A DNA stretch of 35,200 nt from CAMAXB01 sp041746615 (GTDB lineage: Bacteria > Verrucomicrobiota > Verrucomicrobiia > Opitutales > Opitutaceae): assembly GCA_041746615.1 (NCBI GenBank), contig JBGTGS010000072.1, positions 1 to 35,200 of the forward strand, given 5' to 3'. Position 1 is the first letter of the stretch; each line of letters starts with the position of its first letter. The notes beneath the pieces were generated by a model. The model saw only the letters and a list, made by a program, of their open reading frames with translations. It did not search any database and was not told the origin of the DNA. The translations under genes and the position numbers were made by a program. Shown one piece after another: positions 1 to 7,158 of this stretch.

Positions 1-615
1 GCCGCCGGCGAGGCTGGTGCGCAGGTAGCCCCACGACCCCGCCTCGGCGCGGGCGAGCAGCGCGGTGGCGTCGCGGCCGGTCCGTGAAATGTAGTCGATC
101 GCCCCGCCCAGGGTGGAGGCTCCATAAGCCAGGGCGTTGCCTCCGCGCCAGACATTGATGTAGACCGCGCTGAGAGGCTCGAGTGCCTGCATGTCGAAAC
201 CGCCGTCGGCGAGGTTGAGCGGAACACCATCCTGAAGGATGCGCAGTCCGCGCCCGTGGAAGGTGCGCTGCAATCCGGACCCGCGGATGGACAGCCGCGC
301 TTCGTCCGAACCGAAGCGCGATTGCGCGATCACCCCGGCCGAGAGGGCAAAGGTGTCCTCGACGGTGCTGCTGCGTCCGCGCAGGAAGCGATCCGAATTG
401 ATCACCTCGGTGCCGCCGGGCGTGAGTGACAGTTCGTGACGGGCTTCCTCGATGGCAATGGGCGTGAAGCTCCGTGAGCGATTGGTGGATACATCGATTC
501 GGTCGAGGCTGATGGGCTGGTCGTCAGCCGGAAGCGGCTGGCCCCCGACAATGAAAGGCGGGCTGGCGAAGAGACAGCCTGCGATGAACAGATGGGTGAA
601 GGGACGGAAATGCAT
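1..615 (-). CDS. TonB-dependent receptor, N-terminal part (runs off the window)
   Basis: Outer-membrane receptor that would import a scarce ligand using TonB energy. Only the first 205 codons are in the window; the reading frame is open to base 1. Translating the minus strand from the ATG at 615-613 gives a signal peptide (HLFIAGCLFASPPFIVGG) and then a typical plug domain: LSIRGSGLQRTFHGRGLRIL, followed by QDGVPLNLADGGFD and IEV-like YINVWRGGNALAYGASTLGG and AIDYIS. The beta-barrel lies outside the window. The substrate is unknown. The nearest upstream genes on the same strand are a small secreted CxxC protein and modBA, so a metal oxyanion or metal-chelate ligand is possible, but that is context only. 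The family call is secure. Confidence 0.88.
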   Translation of the reverse strand, partial: MHFRPFTHLFIAGCLFASPPFIVGGQPLPADDQPISLDRIDVSTNRSRSFTPIAIEEARHELSLTPGGTEVINSDRFLRGRSSTVEDTFALSAGVIAQSRFGSDEARLSIRGSGLQRTFHGRGLRILQDGVPLNLADGGFDMQALEPLSAVYINVWRGGNALAYGASTLGGAIDYISRTGRDATALLARAEAGSWGYLRTSLAGG

Positions 616-761
616 GGAGATGAGGCAAAGGATGCGAAGGTGTGCCAAGCACGGCGTGCGAAGTCGTCGCTGCGGCCGTGATGATCCGGACCGGTCGGTC
701 GCGGAGGTGCGTACAGACAAACCGGGCCCACAGGGTGGGACCGGTGATCGTCGGGGATGGC

Positions 762-1139
762 TCAGGCCGCCCGCGGGGGCGGGACCGGCGGGGCGGTGCG
801 CGGAACGCTCGGGGGCGTTCGCTCGTATCCATGCCACGGATTCACCGCGGGGGCCTCAATGACGACGACCGGCACGGCCTGGAAGGCGAGCTGGACCTTG
901 AGGTCGAGCTTGCCCGCGCCGGGAGTGGCGGGGTCCTGCTTCCCGGTCTGCACGATCTCGCACACGCCGCACATATTGTCCGCCGTGAACGTCAGCCGGA
1001 TGGCCTGCGCCAGCGGCATGCTTTGCGAGTAGGTCGCGATCATGCGACCCCAGGCAAAACTCTGCACCAAGTCCCAGTGACTGCCTGTGGCCAGAAGCCA
1101 CGCGGCGAGCGTCATCAGGAGGGACATTTTCCGGCGCAT
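762..1139 (-). CDS. Small secreted protein with a CxxC motif, unknown function
   Basis: A 125-residue protein with a basic N-terminus and a hydrophobic stretch (MSLLMTLAAWLLATGSHW) that looks like a signal peptide. The middle part contains MPLAQAIRLTFTADNMCG and a CGVCEIV motif, so two cysteines sit three apart in a conserved-looking core. The last 35 residues are proline-rich (PPSVPRTAPPVPPPRAA). It lies 146 bases upstream of the TonB-dependent receptor on the same strand and probably belongs to that unit. I recall similar short proteins beside TonB receptors in Verrucomicrobia but cannot name a family. The CxxC could bind a metal or be redox active; this is a guess. Confidence 0.6.
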   Translation of the reverse strand: MRRKMSLLMTLAAWLLATGSHWDLVQSFAWGRMIATYSQSMPLAQAIRLTFTADNMCGVCEIVQTGKQDPATPGAGKLDLKVQLAFQAVPVVVIEAPAVNPWHGYERTPPSVPRTAPPVPPPRAA

Positions 1140-1245
1140 AAGGCTGGCAAATCAGAATCGCCGCCACCAGGCAAGCCCGCTCCGGCGGCTATTAGCCGGC
1201 CTGCCCGCGCGGATGTCCTTCCCTGTTTATCCCCGGCCTTACCTG

Positions 1246-1270
1246 CCCGTGTACCATTATATGACACGGG
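1246..1270. promoter_or_regulatory. 25-base palindrome between modB and the small secreted protein gene
   Basis: CCCGTGT at 1246-1252 is the exact reverse complement of ACACGGG at 1264-1270, with an AT-rich 11-base centre (accattatatg). It lies 15 bases beyond the modB stop and about 105 bases upstream of the 1139 start, so it could be an operator for the receptor unit or a weak terminator for modAB. It has no T-run on either side, which argues against a simple intrinsic terminator. Confidence 0.35.
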
Positions 1271-1285
1271 GCATGGGAGATGCGG

Positions 1286-1984
1286 TCATTTAGCGCGGCG
1301 CTGGAGGAGGGTGACGATGAAGAGAAGGGCGAAGGAAACGACCAGCAGCAGGGCGGCGAAGGCATGGGCGGAGGGGTAGCTGAGCTTTTGGACCTCGTCG
1401 TAGAGGGCGATGCTGGCGACCTTGGTTTCACCGGGGATGGATCCGCCGATCATGAGGACGACGCCGAATTCCCCGAGGGTATGGGCGAAGGCGAGGGTGA
1501 GGCCCGCGGCGACGCCGCGCCGGGCGAGTGGCAGATGGATCCGCAAAAAGGTTCGCAGCGGAGTCGCCCCGAGTGCCCGGCCGGCATCGAGCAATTCCGG
1601 CGGTACGGACTTGAGGGCGGCCTGGAAAGGCTGGACGGCGAAGGGGAGCGAATAGAGCACGGAGGCGATGACCAGGCCGGTGAAACTGAAGGCGAGAGTC
1701 GTGCCAAAGGTGTCGAGCCACCACCGTCCGGGACTCTGTTCGGGGGAGAACGCCACCAGCAGGTAGAATCCGATTACGGTGGGTGGCAGGACGATCGGCA
1801 GGGTGACGAGGGTTTCGATGACCGGGGCGATGCGCCGTCGTGTCGTGTTGAGCCAATGGGCGAGGGGCAGGCCGAGTACGCCGAGAATCACCGTGGTGAT
1901 GGCGGCGAGTTTCAGGGTCAGCCAGAGGGCCTGCCAGAGCGGATAATTAATGCCGAGAAATGCGGAGGCAGGTTCCGGGGTCAT
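1286..1984 (-). CDS. modB: Molybdate ABC transporter permease ModB
   Basis: Inner-membrane permease of the molybdate (or tungstate) ABC importer; it forms the channel and docks onto ModA outside and ModC inside. The 232 residues hold about five hydrophobic segments, for example LWQALWLTLKLAAITTVILG and LVTLPIVLPPTVIGFYLLVA. The EAA-type coupling loop is visible as DAGRALGATPLRTFLRIHLP, and AHTLGEFGVVLMIGGSIPGE is the usual ModB/CysT signature. Length is normal for ModB. The ATG at 1984-1982 overlaps the modA stop by four bases (ATGA), so the two genes are translationally coupled. No modC follows; the next gene on this strand is unrelated. Confidence 0.93.
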   Translation of the reverse strand: MTPEPASAFLGINYPLWQALWLTLKLAAITTVILGVLGLPLAHWLNTTRRRIAPVIETLVTLPIVLPPTVIGFYLLVAFSPEQSPGRWWLDTFGTTLAFSFTGLVIASVLYSLPFAVQPFQAALKSVPPELLDAGRALGATPLRTFLRIHLPLARRGVAAGLTLAFAHTLGEFGVVLMIGGSIPGETKVASIALYDEVQKLSYPSAHAFAALLLVVSFALLFIVTLLQRRAK

Positions 1985-2751
1985 GGGGCGGCGGGTAGGC
2001 GGAAGCCGTAGCGCTCGAAGATGGCGCGGGCTGCCGGGCTGCGGAGGAACTCCAGGTAGCGGCGTGCGGCCGGGTTGGCAGCGCCGCGTGTGGTCAGCAC
2101 CGCACCCTGTTCGAGTGGAGCATGGAGATCCGCCGGGAGCTCCATCCAACGTCCCTGACCGGCCAGGGCCGGCGCCAGCACCAGGGACATGGCGACTATG
2201 CCGGCGTCGGCGTTGCCGGTCTGCACGAATTGGGCGGTTTGGGAGATGTTCTCGCCGAGGACAAGCCTGGGGCGGACCTCGTTCAAGAGCCCTGAGGCTT
2301 CGAGCGCCTGGTGCGCGGCGAGGCCGTAGGGCGCATGATCGGGATTGGCGATCGCGAACCGCCTCACGAGCGGGTTGCGTACGATGGAGGCGAGGCTCTC
2401 GAGGTCGAGATCGGGGCGCAGCGTCCAAACGACGATGCGCCCGATGGCATAAAGGGTCAGGCTGGATTCGTCGGCAGCTCCGGCCGTGATCAGGGCGCGG
2501 GGATAGCGCAGGTCCGCGGACAAGAACACATCGTAGGGTGCGCCGTTGCGGATCTGGGCGTGGAAGTTTCCGGACGATCCGGTGGCGACCTGCATGACGG
2601 TCCCGGGCTCGGCTTTGATGAACTCGGCATGCAGGGCCTCCAAGCAAAAGACCAGGTCGCTGGCCGCGGCAATGGAGACCCGCTCTGCGCCTTGTCCGGA
2701 CGCGACGAAGCCGAGCGCAGTGATGCAGGCGAGGAGGCGGGACAAGGGCAT
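1981..2751 (-). CDS. modA: Molybdate-binding periplasmic protein ModA
   Basis: Periplasmic solute-binding protein that captures molybdate and delivers it to ModB. From the ATG at 2751 it has 256 residues with a signal peptide (MPLSRLLACITALGFVASGQ). The family signatures follow: VSIAAASDLVFCLEAL, then GSSGNFHAQIRNGAPYDVFL with the serines that bind the oxyanion, then NPDHAPYGLAAHQAL and NADAGIVAMSLVL. Upstream in-frame ATGs at 2763 and 2787 would only lengthen the leader. The stop overlaps modB. The gene faces away from the COG0523 GTPase at 2816 across about 64 bases, which must hold both promoters. Confidence 0.93.
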   Translation of the reverse strand: MPLSRLLACITALGFVASGQGAERVSIAAASDLVFCLEALHAEFIKAEPGTVMQVATGSSGNFHAQIRNGAPYDVFLSADLRYPRALITAGAADESSLTLYAIGRIVVWTLRPDLDLESLASIVRNPLVRRFAIANPDHAPYGLAAHQALEASGLLNEVRPRLVLGENISQTAQFVQTGNADAGIVAMSLVLAPALAGQGRWMELPADLHAPLEQGAVLTTRGAANPAARRYLEFLRSPAARAIFERYGFRLPAAP

Positions 2752-2815
2752 GGATCCCACCATAGGCCGACGGTCCCGGCTCGCCATCGGAAAAATGTTA
2801 GGCTGGGGTCAGTCC

Positions 2816-4000
2816 ATGTCCGGTCCGCTCCAGCGCCCCCCCGTCACCATCCTCTGCGGCTTCCTCGGCGCGGGGAAGACCACTCTGCTCAACCACCTCC
2901 TGGCCCAGGCCGAAGGCCGGCGATGGGCGGCGGTGGTCAACGATCTGGCTGCGATCAACATCGACGGGGCGGTGGTTCGGAGCGCTGCAGACGGGCGCGA
3001 TGTGGTCGAGCTGGGCAACGGCTGCGTGTGTTGCACCGGGAAGGACGAACTGGCGGAAACCCTTGCGGAGCTGGCCATGACCGGCCGCGCAGGCGGGCCG
3101 GTCGGCGAACCTGTCGATCACATTATCGTCGAGACCACCGGCGTCGCCGAGCCCCGGGCACTCGCGAATCTGTTCCTGAGAAAGAATCCCTTTGGCCGCA
3201 CCCTGGGGGATTTTGCCGTGCTTTCGGGATTGGTGACGGTGATTGATGGCGCGGCCTTTCTCCGCGATTGGGATCGGTCGCGCAGCACCGGAAGCTCCCG
3301 CGAAGTGGTGGTGGGCACTGATCGCCCCGTACTTGAACTCATGATCGAACAGGTGGAGTGCGCGGATGTACTTGTGTTGAACAAGTGCGACTTGGTGCCG
3401 GCGGATGAGCAGGACCGGATTGAAGCGATCCTGCACGGACTGAACGACCGGGCGGAAATCATGCGGACCGAGAACTGCCAGGTCGTGAGCGAATGGCTGC
3501 TCGACCGCGTGCGCTTCGATCCCGTGCAAACCCTCGGGGCCGCGCAATGGCTTCGCCGGCTCAATTCCCTGGCACCGGGAGCGCCCTCATCCCCCGTGCA
3601 TGCACCGGCGGGGGAGGGCCGACCAGCGCACGAAACGAAGTATGGGATCACGAGCTTTGTCTATCAGGCGCGGCGGCCCTTTGTTCGCGAGCGGTTACAG
3701 TCCGTGATCAGGACCGGGCTGCCCGGCCTGCTGAGGGCCAAGGGCTTTTTCTGGATCCGGGAGCAGCCGGACGAGATGGGATTTCTTTCCGTGGCGGGCG
3801 GCTTGGTGCGGTATGATTTTCTCAGCTACTGGTGGGCCGCTCTCGTGGAAAGTGGCAAGGCTCGCCTGGAGGAGCGTCCCGCTGCGATCCGTTCCCTGTG
3901 GATCGATCCGGGAGGGGATCGTCGGCAGGAATTGGTGTTCATCGGCACCGGACTCGACGAGGCGGCGGTGAGGATCGCGCTCGATGCGTGCCTTGAGTGA
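2816..4000 (+). CDS. COG0523 (CobW/ZigA-type) metal-handling GTPase
   Basis: Cytoplasmic P-loop GTPase of the COG0523 group, whose members insert or deliver metals such as zinc or cobalt. From the ATG at 2816 it has 394 residues. Walker A is GFLGAGKTT (residues 15-23), the metal-binding CxCC is GCVCC (69-73), Walker B with its following motif is ETTGVAEP (from 106), and the guanine-specificity motif is NKCD (189-192). A CobW C-terminal domain follows (KYGITSFVYQARRPF onwards). It lacks the histidine-rich stretch seen in its paralogue at 7159-8610. A start at 2795 is also possible. It diverges from modA; its metal and client protein cannot be read from the sequence. Confidence 0.9.
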   Translation: MSGPLQRPPVTILCGFLGAGKTTLLNHLLAQAEGRRWAAVVNDLAAINIDGAVVRSAADGRDVVELGNGCVCCTGKDELAETLAELAMTGRAGGPVGEPVDHIIVETTGVAEPRALANLFLRKNPFGRTLGDFAVLSGLVTVIDGAAFLRDWDRSRSTGSSREVVVGTDRPVLELMIEQVECADVLVLNKCDLVPADEQDRIEAILHGLNDRAEIMRTENCQVVSEWLLDRVRFDPVQTLGAAQWLRRLNSLAPGAPSSPVHAPAGEGRPAHETKYGITSFVYQARRPFVRERLQSVIRTGLPGLLRAKGFFWIREQPDEMGFLSVAGGLVRYDFLSYWWAALVESGKARLEERPAAIRSLWIDPGGDRRQELVFIGTGLDEAAVRIALDACLE

Positions 4001-4061
4001 TCACGGCGTGCCGTCGTCTCTTCCCTTCCCCCGCTTATTTTATCAGAAAGCTGCCTTGGGT

Positions 4062-4127
4062 GTAGGGGCGGCTTTATGCCGCGATGGCAGGCGGACGGTG
4101 TTCATCGCGGCATAAAGCCGCTCCTAC
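4062..4127. repeat. Long inverted repeat (REP-like palindrome)
   Basis: A 25-base arm at 4062-4086 pairs with 4103-4127 at 24 of 25 positions around a 16-base loop. The core of each arm is GCGGCTTTATGCCGCGATG or its complement. It lies in the 292-base gap between the plus-strand GTPase and the minus-strand cytochrome gene, so it sits between convergent genes and could end transcription from both sides. Its sequence resembles the GTAGGAGCGGCTTTA-type REP units known from other bacteria. The rest of the gap (4001-4061 and 4128-4292) shows no gene. Confidence 0.8.
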
Positions 4128-4292
4128 CATCTCTCTACAGCACACTGCGTCGCAGATGGTGAAATGTTCGGGCTAGCAGCCCGTCGGACTTGAGATATTT
4201 GCTCCGTGAAGAAGGGGCCTGACGACAGGCCGCTGTGCACGCTTAATCATCGCCCTCTAACGGACGGCGTTGATGGTATGTCCGATTGGATG

Positions 4293-4793
4293 CTATCGCT
4301 TACGGAATTCCTGGCTCCAAGGGTTGAGCCCGATTGTCGGAGGCGTGACCCGGATGAAGGGGTGTTTGGTCGCGACGTGGCAGTCGTTGCAGGTGTTGAT
4401 GAGCGTCGTGTAGTGGGTGACGAAGAGCCCGAGATCCTGCGCGGCCACGGCTTCTTCCAGGGATTCGACCGCCGGCATGAGCATCGCCTGCATGAGTTCG
4501 CTGATCTTGGTGCCATCCTCCTCGACGACACCGGCGGCAATGAGTTCATCCGCGGTCTCCTCGATTTCATGGAGATAAAAACCGGCCAGCTCCCAATGGC
4601 GGGCGTCGGCCGAGCGGCCAAGCTTGTCGGTCCATCGCTGGATCCAGGCCATGGCGATGCCGACCTCGGGGGATTCGTCGGTTAGGGCTGCTTCCAGTGC
4701 GGCGACCCGCGCCTCGGCCTGGCGGAGTGAGGTCAGCAGGTAACCGCAGACGATCGCGAGCAGAAGGAAAGGAAGCAGGCGGGCGAGGTTCAT
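4293..4793 (-). CDS. Membrane-anchored protein with one c-type heme motif (CxxCH)
   Basis: A 166-residue protein. Residues 1-22 form a hydrophobic N-terminal anchor or signal (LARLLPFLLLAIVCGYLL). A short coiled-coil-like stretch follows (RQAEARVAALEAAL), then a helical domain. The heme attachment motif is CNDCH at residues 135-139, in the context INTCNDCHVATKHPF, so the protein probably acts on the periplasmic side. The helical layout with CxxCH near the C-terminus recalls small cytochrome c' or CNDCH-type proteins, but no exact family can be named. It lies 68 bases downstream of the amidase gene on the same strand and may be its operon partner. Electron partner unknown. Confidence 0.75.
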   Translation of the reverse strand: MNLARLLPFLLLAIVCGYLLTSLRQAEARVAALEAALTDESPEVGIAMAWIQRWTDKLGRSADARHWELAGFYLHEIEETADELIAAGVVEEDGTKISELMQAMLMPAVESLEEAVAAQDLGLFVTHYTTLINTCNDCHVATKHPFIRVTPPTIGLNPWSQEFRKR

Positions 4794-4861
4794 GGGATCC
4801 GGGGCTGCGAAAGAATCAAGGTGGGCAGCCGGTGGAATCCGACGTGGCGGTCCACGTCCGA

Positions 4862-5623
4862 TCAGGCGGGGTAACGTCGCTCCATGGCCGCATAAGGAAA
4901 ATGGCGCCCCGGGCAGACGGTATGCCTGCGGTCCACCCAGCGGTGCACGGTGAACCGCGGCTTCACGCCCAGCGGAGGTCCGTTGCGGAGCCAGTCGACC
5001 AAGGCGGTGAACGAAGCGAGCTGTTTGGCGCTGGGCTTGCGGGTCTCGAAATTGCCCACGAGGCAGATGCCGATGCCGGCCTCGTTGTAGGCTTGGTTGC
5101 TGACATGGCCGCCATGAATCTGCTTCAGCCAGCGTGGGCCGATCTCGATCTGGCCCTCGCCGGAATCGCGGCCGTTGCCGATGACAAAATGATAGGCGAG
5201 GCCGTGTTCCATGCCGCGCCGCCGATGGCCGGCGTCATAGGCCTTGGCATTGCCCGCCTCGATCCCCGCATGATGAGTGACGACGTACCGCCAGCGTCCG
5301 GACTTGATCTTCAGATTGCGGGTGGCGGCGATCACCCCGGCAAGTACGGCCGGTGGTTTGGCCGACGCCGGGGCGGGGATCACCAGACGCTGACCGATGC
5401 GGATGACATCGCTCTTGAGCTGATTGCGGGTCCGGATCGCTCCGACCGGCACGCCGTGCAGGCGGGCGAGTCCGGACAGCGTGTCGCCCTTGCGCACCGT
5501 ATGCAGTTTTTCCCCGCTGGCTGCAATCTGGGCTTGCAGCCACGAGGGTCCGGCCAGCAGGCCGAGGGTGGCAAAGCTGGCCGAGTACAGAAAGTCCCGC
5601 CGTGAATTCACTGCGGATACCAT
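4862..5623 (-). CDS. Tat-exported LysM plus N-acetylmuramoyl-L-alanine amidase
   Basis: Peptidoglycan amidase that cuts the bond between N-acetylmuramic acid and the stem peptide. From the ATG at 5623 it has 253 residues. SRRDFLYSASFATLG (residues 7-21) is a twin-arginine signal. A LysM domain covers about 39-83 (HTVRKGDTLSGLARLHGVPV ... IRIGQRLVIP). The amidase_2/PGRP domain follows, with likely zinc ligands H117 (VTHHAG), H227 (FTVHRW) and C237 (HTVCPGR), plus AYHFVIGNG and GIGICLVGNF. Domain order and length are normal. The preceding gene ends 10 bases upstream, so co-transcription is likely. A longer in-frame start at 5863 would overlap the neighbour and lacks any signal, so it was not chosen. 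Confidence 0.9.
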   Translation of the reverse strand: MVSAVNSRRDFLYSASFATLGLLAGPSWLQAQIAASGEKLHTVRKGDTLSGLARLHGVPVGAIRTRNQLKSDVIRIGQRLVIPAPASAKPPAVLAGVIAATRNLKIKSGRWRYVVTHHAGIEAGNAKAYDAGHRRRGMEHGLAYHFVIGNGRDSGEGQIEIGPRWLKQIHGGHVSNQAYNEAGIGICLVGNFETRKPSAKQLASFTALVDWLRNGPPLGVKPRFTVHRWVDRRHTVCPGRHFPYAAMERRYPA

Positions 5624-5633
5624 ACCACCCTCG

Positions 5634-5921
5634 TCAACCCTTGTCACTCTCCGGGGGTGTTTTGAGGGTTTGCCGCAGCATGGCCTGGGTGAGTGCGACC
5701 TTGGGGCGGGTGAACTTCCACTGCCTTGTGCCACGGTCATCGAAGATCGCGACAGCAGTCTCGACGAGCGGGCATCCCGGATCGCTACAGGCCAACTCGC
5801 TGATCGTGATGACAGCATCCTCGCCCAGTCCCAGTGCCTCGCGCGTCCAGCGCTTGAGCGCAAGGGCCTGCGTTGGATCCAAGCCGAATGTCCCCCCGGT
5901 GGGGATGAATGTGTGACTCAT
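5634..5921 (-). CDS. Small conserved protein with SELACSDPGCP motif, unknown function
   Basis: A 95-residue cytoplasmic protein without signal or membrane segment. The centre reads ISELACSDPGCPLVETAVAI, with two cysteines five apart, followed by RQWKFTRPKVALTQAML. I recall short proteins with this ELxCxxPGCPPxET pattern beside COG0523 GTPases and WD40 genes in several phyla, and that matches this context: the WD40 gene and the histidine-rich COG0523 gene lie directly upstream on the same strand. A role in metal handling is plausible from neighbourhood only. The gene ends 10 bases before the amidase start. Confidence 0.7.
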   Translation of the reverse strand: MSHTFIPTGGTFGLDPTQALALKRWTREALGLGEDAVITISELACSDPGCPLVETAVAIFDDRGTRQWKFTRPKVALTQAMLRQTLKTPPESDKG

Positions 5922-5978
5922 GACTTATAAAAGGGCAGGGCGTTCGCCCAATGGCTCGGAGGGGCAAATGCGGAATTG

Positions 5979-7031
5979 TCACGCGTCACAACGAAGGACA
6001 TAGACCACGCCCTTTTCGCTGCCGACGGCGAGGAGGGAGTCGTCGGGGTTCCAGGTGAGTTTCGTTGCGGAGGAGGGCAGGCGGACGGTGGCGCGCAGGG
6101 GTTGTCGTCGCTCGGGGCTCCAGAGCTGGAGCACGCCATCGGTAGAGGCGGTGGCGAGGGTGCCATGATGGTTTTGAAAGGCGACGGCGCAGACCTTGGC
6201 GTCGTGCGGAAACATCAATGGCTCGCGGCCTTCGGGCCCCGTGCCGGTGCAGTCCCACAGGCAGGCGTCCTTGCCGCCGCCGGTGGCGAGCCAATGGCCG
6301 GTGTGCTCGAACGAGAGCTCCTTCACTTTGCCCTCGTAACCGCTCATGTGGAATTCCTGCTCCTCGGCGGGCAGCCAGAGGTGCACGCTGGGATCCTGGT
6401 TTCCCGAAACGAGCCAGCGGCTGTCAGGCGACCACACCAACGCATGAATGCCGTTGGCGTAGGGAAATTCCTTTTGCGCGATGAAATCATCCGCGTCCCA
6501 CAGGCAGATGCCACCAAAGTAGGCGCTGGCGAGACAACCACCGGCCGGTTGCCAGGCGAGCGCAGAGAGGGTTTTCGGCGCGGGCTTGAAACGATGGCGG
6601 ACGGATCCGTCCGCGAGGAGCAACACCAGATCGCGCCCGGCCGACGCGGCGAGGCTGGCGGTTTGGGATTTGGTGTTTGGCGTTTGGGATTTGAGGCCTC
6701 CGCCCTCCATCGCCGGCTTCCACGCCAGGTGCTCGACCCAGTCGGTGCCGAGCTTGGCCGTCGCCGTGTGTTGGCCACTGGTCGAATCCCAGAACTTGAC
6801 GGCGCCATCCTGCCCGCCGGTGGCGAGGAGCGGTTGCGAGGGATGCCAGGCGAGGCAATTGGCGCCATCGTCATGCCCCGGAAGCGCGTGGGCGACGGCA
6901 CCGTCGCCGGCGGCGAAAAGAGTCAATGGTCCCGCAGCGGATGCAGCCGCAAGTTGGGCTCCGTCCGACGACCAGGCGAGGTCGATCACGTAGTCGTCGA
7001 GCTGGGCGGCCCAGTGCTTGGTCAATTGCAT
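5979..7031 (-). CDS. WD40-repeat protein
   Basis: A 350-residue beta-propeller protein built of about seven WD40 blades, each ending in a pattern such as DGAVKFWD, GGICLWD, PSVHLWL, DACLWDC or DGVLQLWS. It has no signal peptide, so it is probably a cytoplasmic scaffold. It lies between the histidine-rich COG0523 gene (127 bases upstream) and a small CxxxxC protein, a grouping I remember for COG0523 loci, which suggests it may be part of a metal-delivery complex. An odd stretch at residues 114-124 (KSQTPNTKSQT) between blades 2 and 3 is encoded by a short repeat and looks like an insertion; see the repeat entry at 6657-6698. Confidence 0.9.
   Translation of the reverse strand: MQLTKHWAAQLDDYVIDLAWSSDGAQLAAASAAGPLTLFAAGDGAVAHALPGHDDGANCLAWHPSQPLLATGGQDGAVKFWDSTSGQHTATAKLGTDWVEHLAWKPAMEGGGLKSQTPNTKSQTASLAASAGRDLVLLLADGSVRHRFKPAPKTLSALAWQPAGGCLASAYFGGICLWDADDFIAQKEFPYANGIHALVWSPDSRWLVSGNQDPSVHLWLPAEEQEFHMSGYEGKVKELSFEHTGHWLATGGGKDACLWDCTGTGPEGREPLMFPHDAKVCAVAFQNHHGTLATASTDGVLQLWSPERRQPLRATVRLPSSATKLTWNPDDSLLAVGSEKGVVYVLRCDA
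6657..6698 (-). repeat. Short AAATCCCAAACGCCAAA-type repeat inside the WD40 gene
   Basis: On the minus strand the stretch reads AAATCCCAAACGCCAAACACC... and then AAATCCCAAACC, an internally repetitive motif that encodes KSQTPNTKSQT in frame. A related stretch lies in the gap upstream of the same gene (7125-7160, minus strand CACAAACGCCAAACGTCC), and a weaker one at 16312-16345 (AAATCCCAACGCTCAAATC on the plus strand) between genes. Those two are intergenic, so this copy seems to be an intergenic-type repeat that entered a gene without breaking it. Confidence 0.6.
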
Positions 7032-7158
7032 AGGTTCAATGATGGAGACAGTGACAATGAGGGGAGCAGGTTCGTAGCCGGGCGAGTCACCGATCTCCGT
7101 GAAAGTGCCTGGTCAGTCCACTTTGGCCTCTGGACGTTTGGCGTTTGTGATTTTGGTC

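Noticed and set aside
1985..2647. Upstream extension of the modB frame to 2647
   Set aside because: The arginine/proline-rich translation lies opposite nothing but within modA in another frame; ModB homology begins at the ATG overlapping the modA stop.
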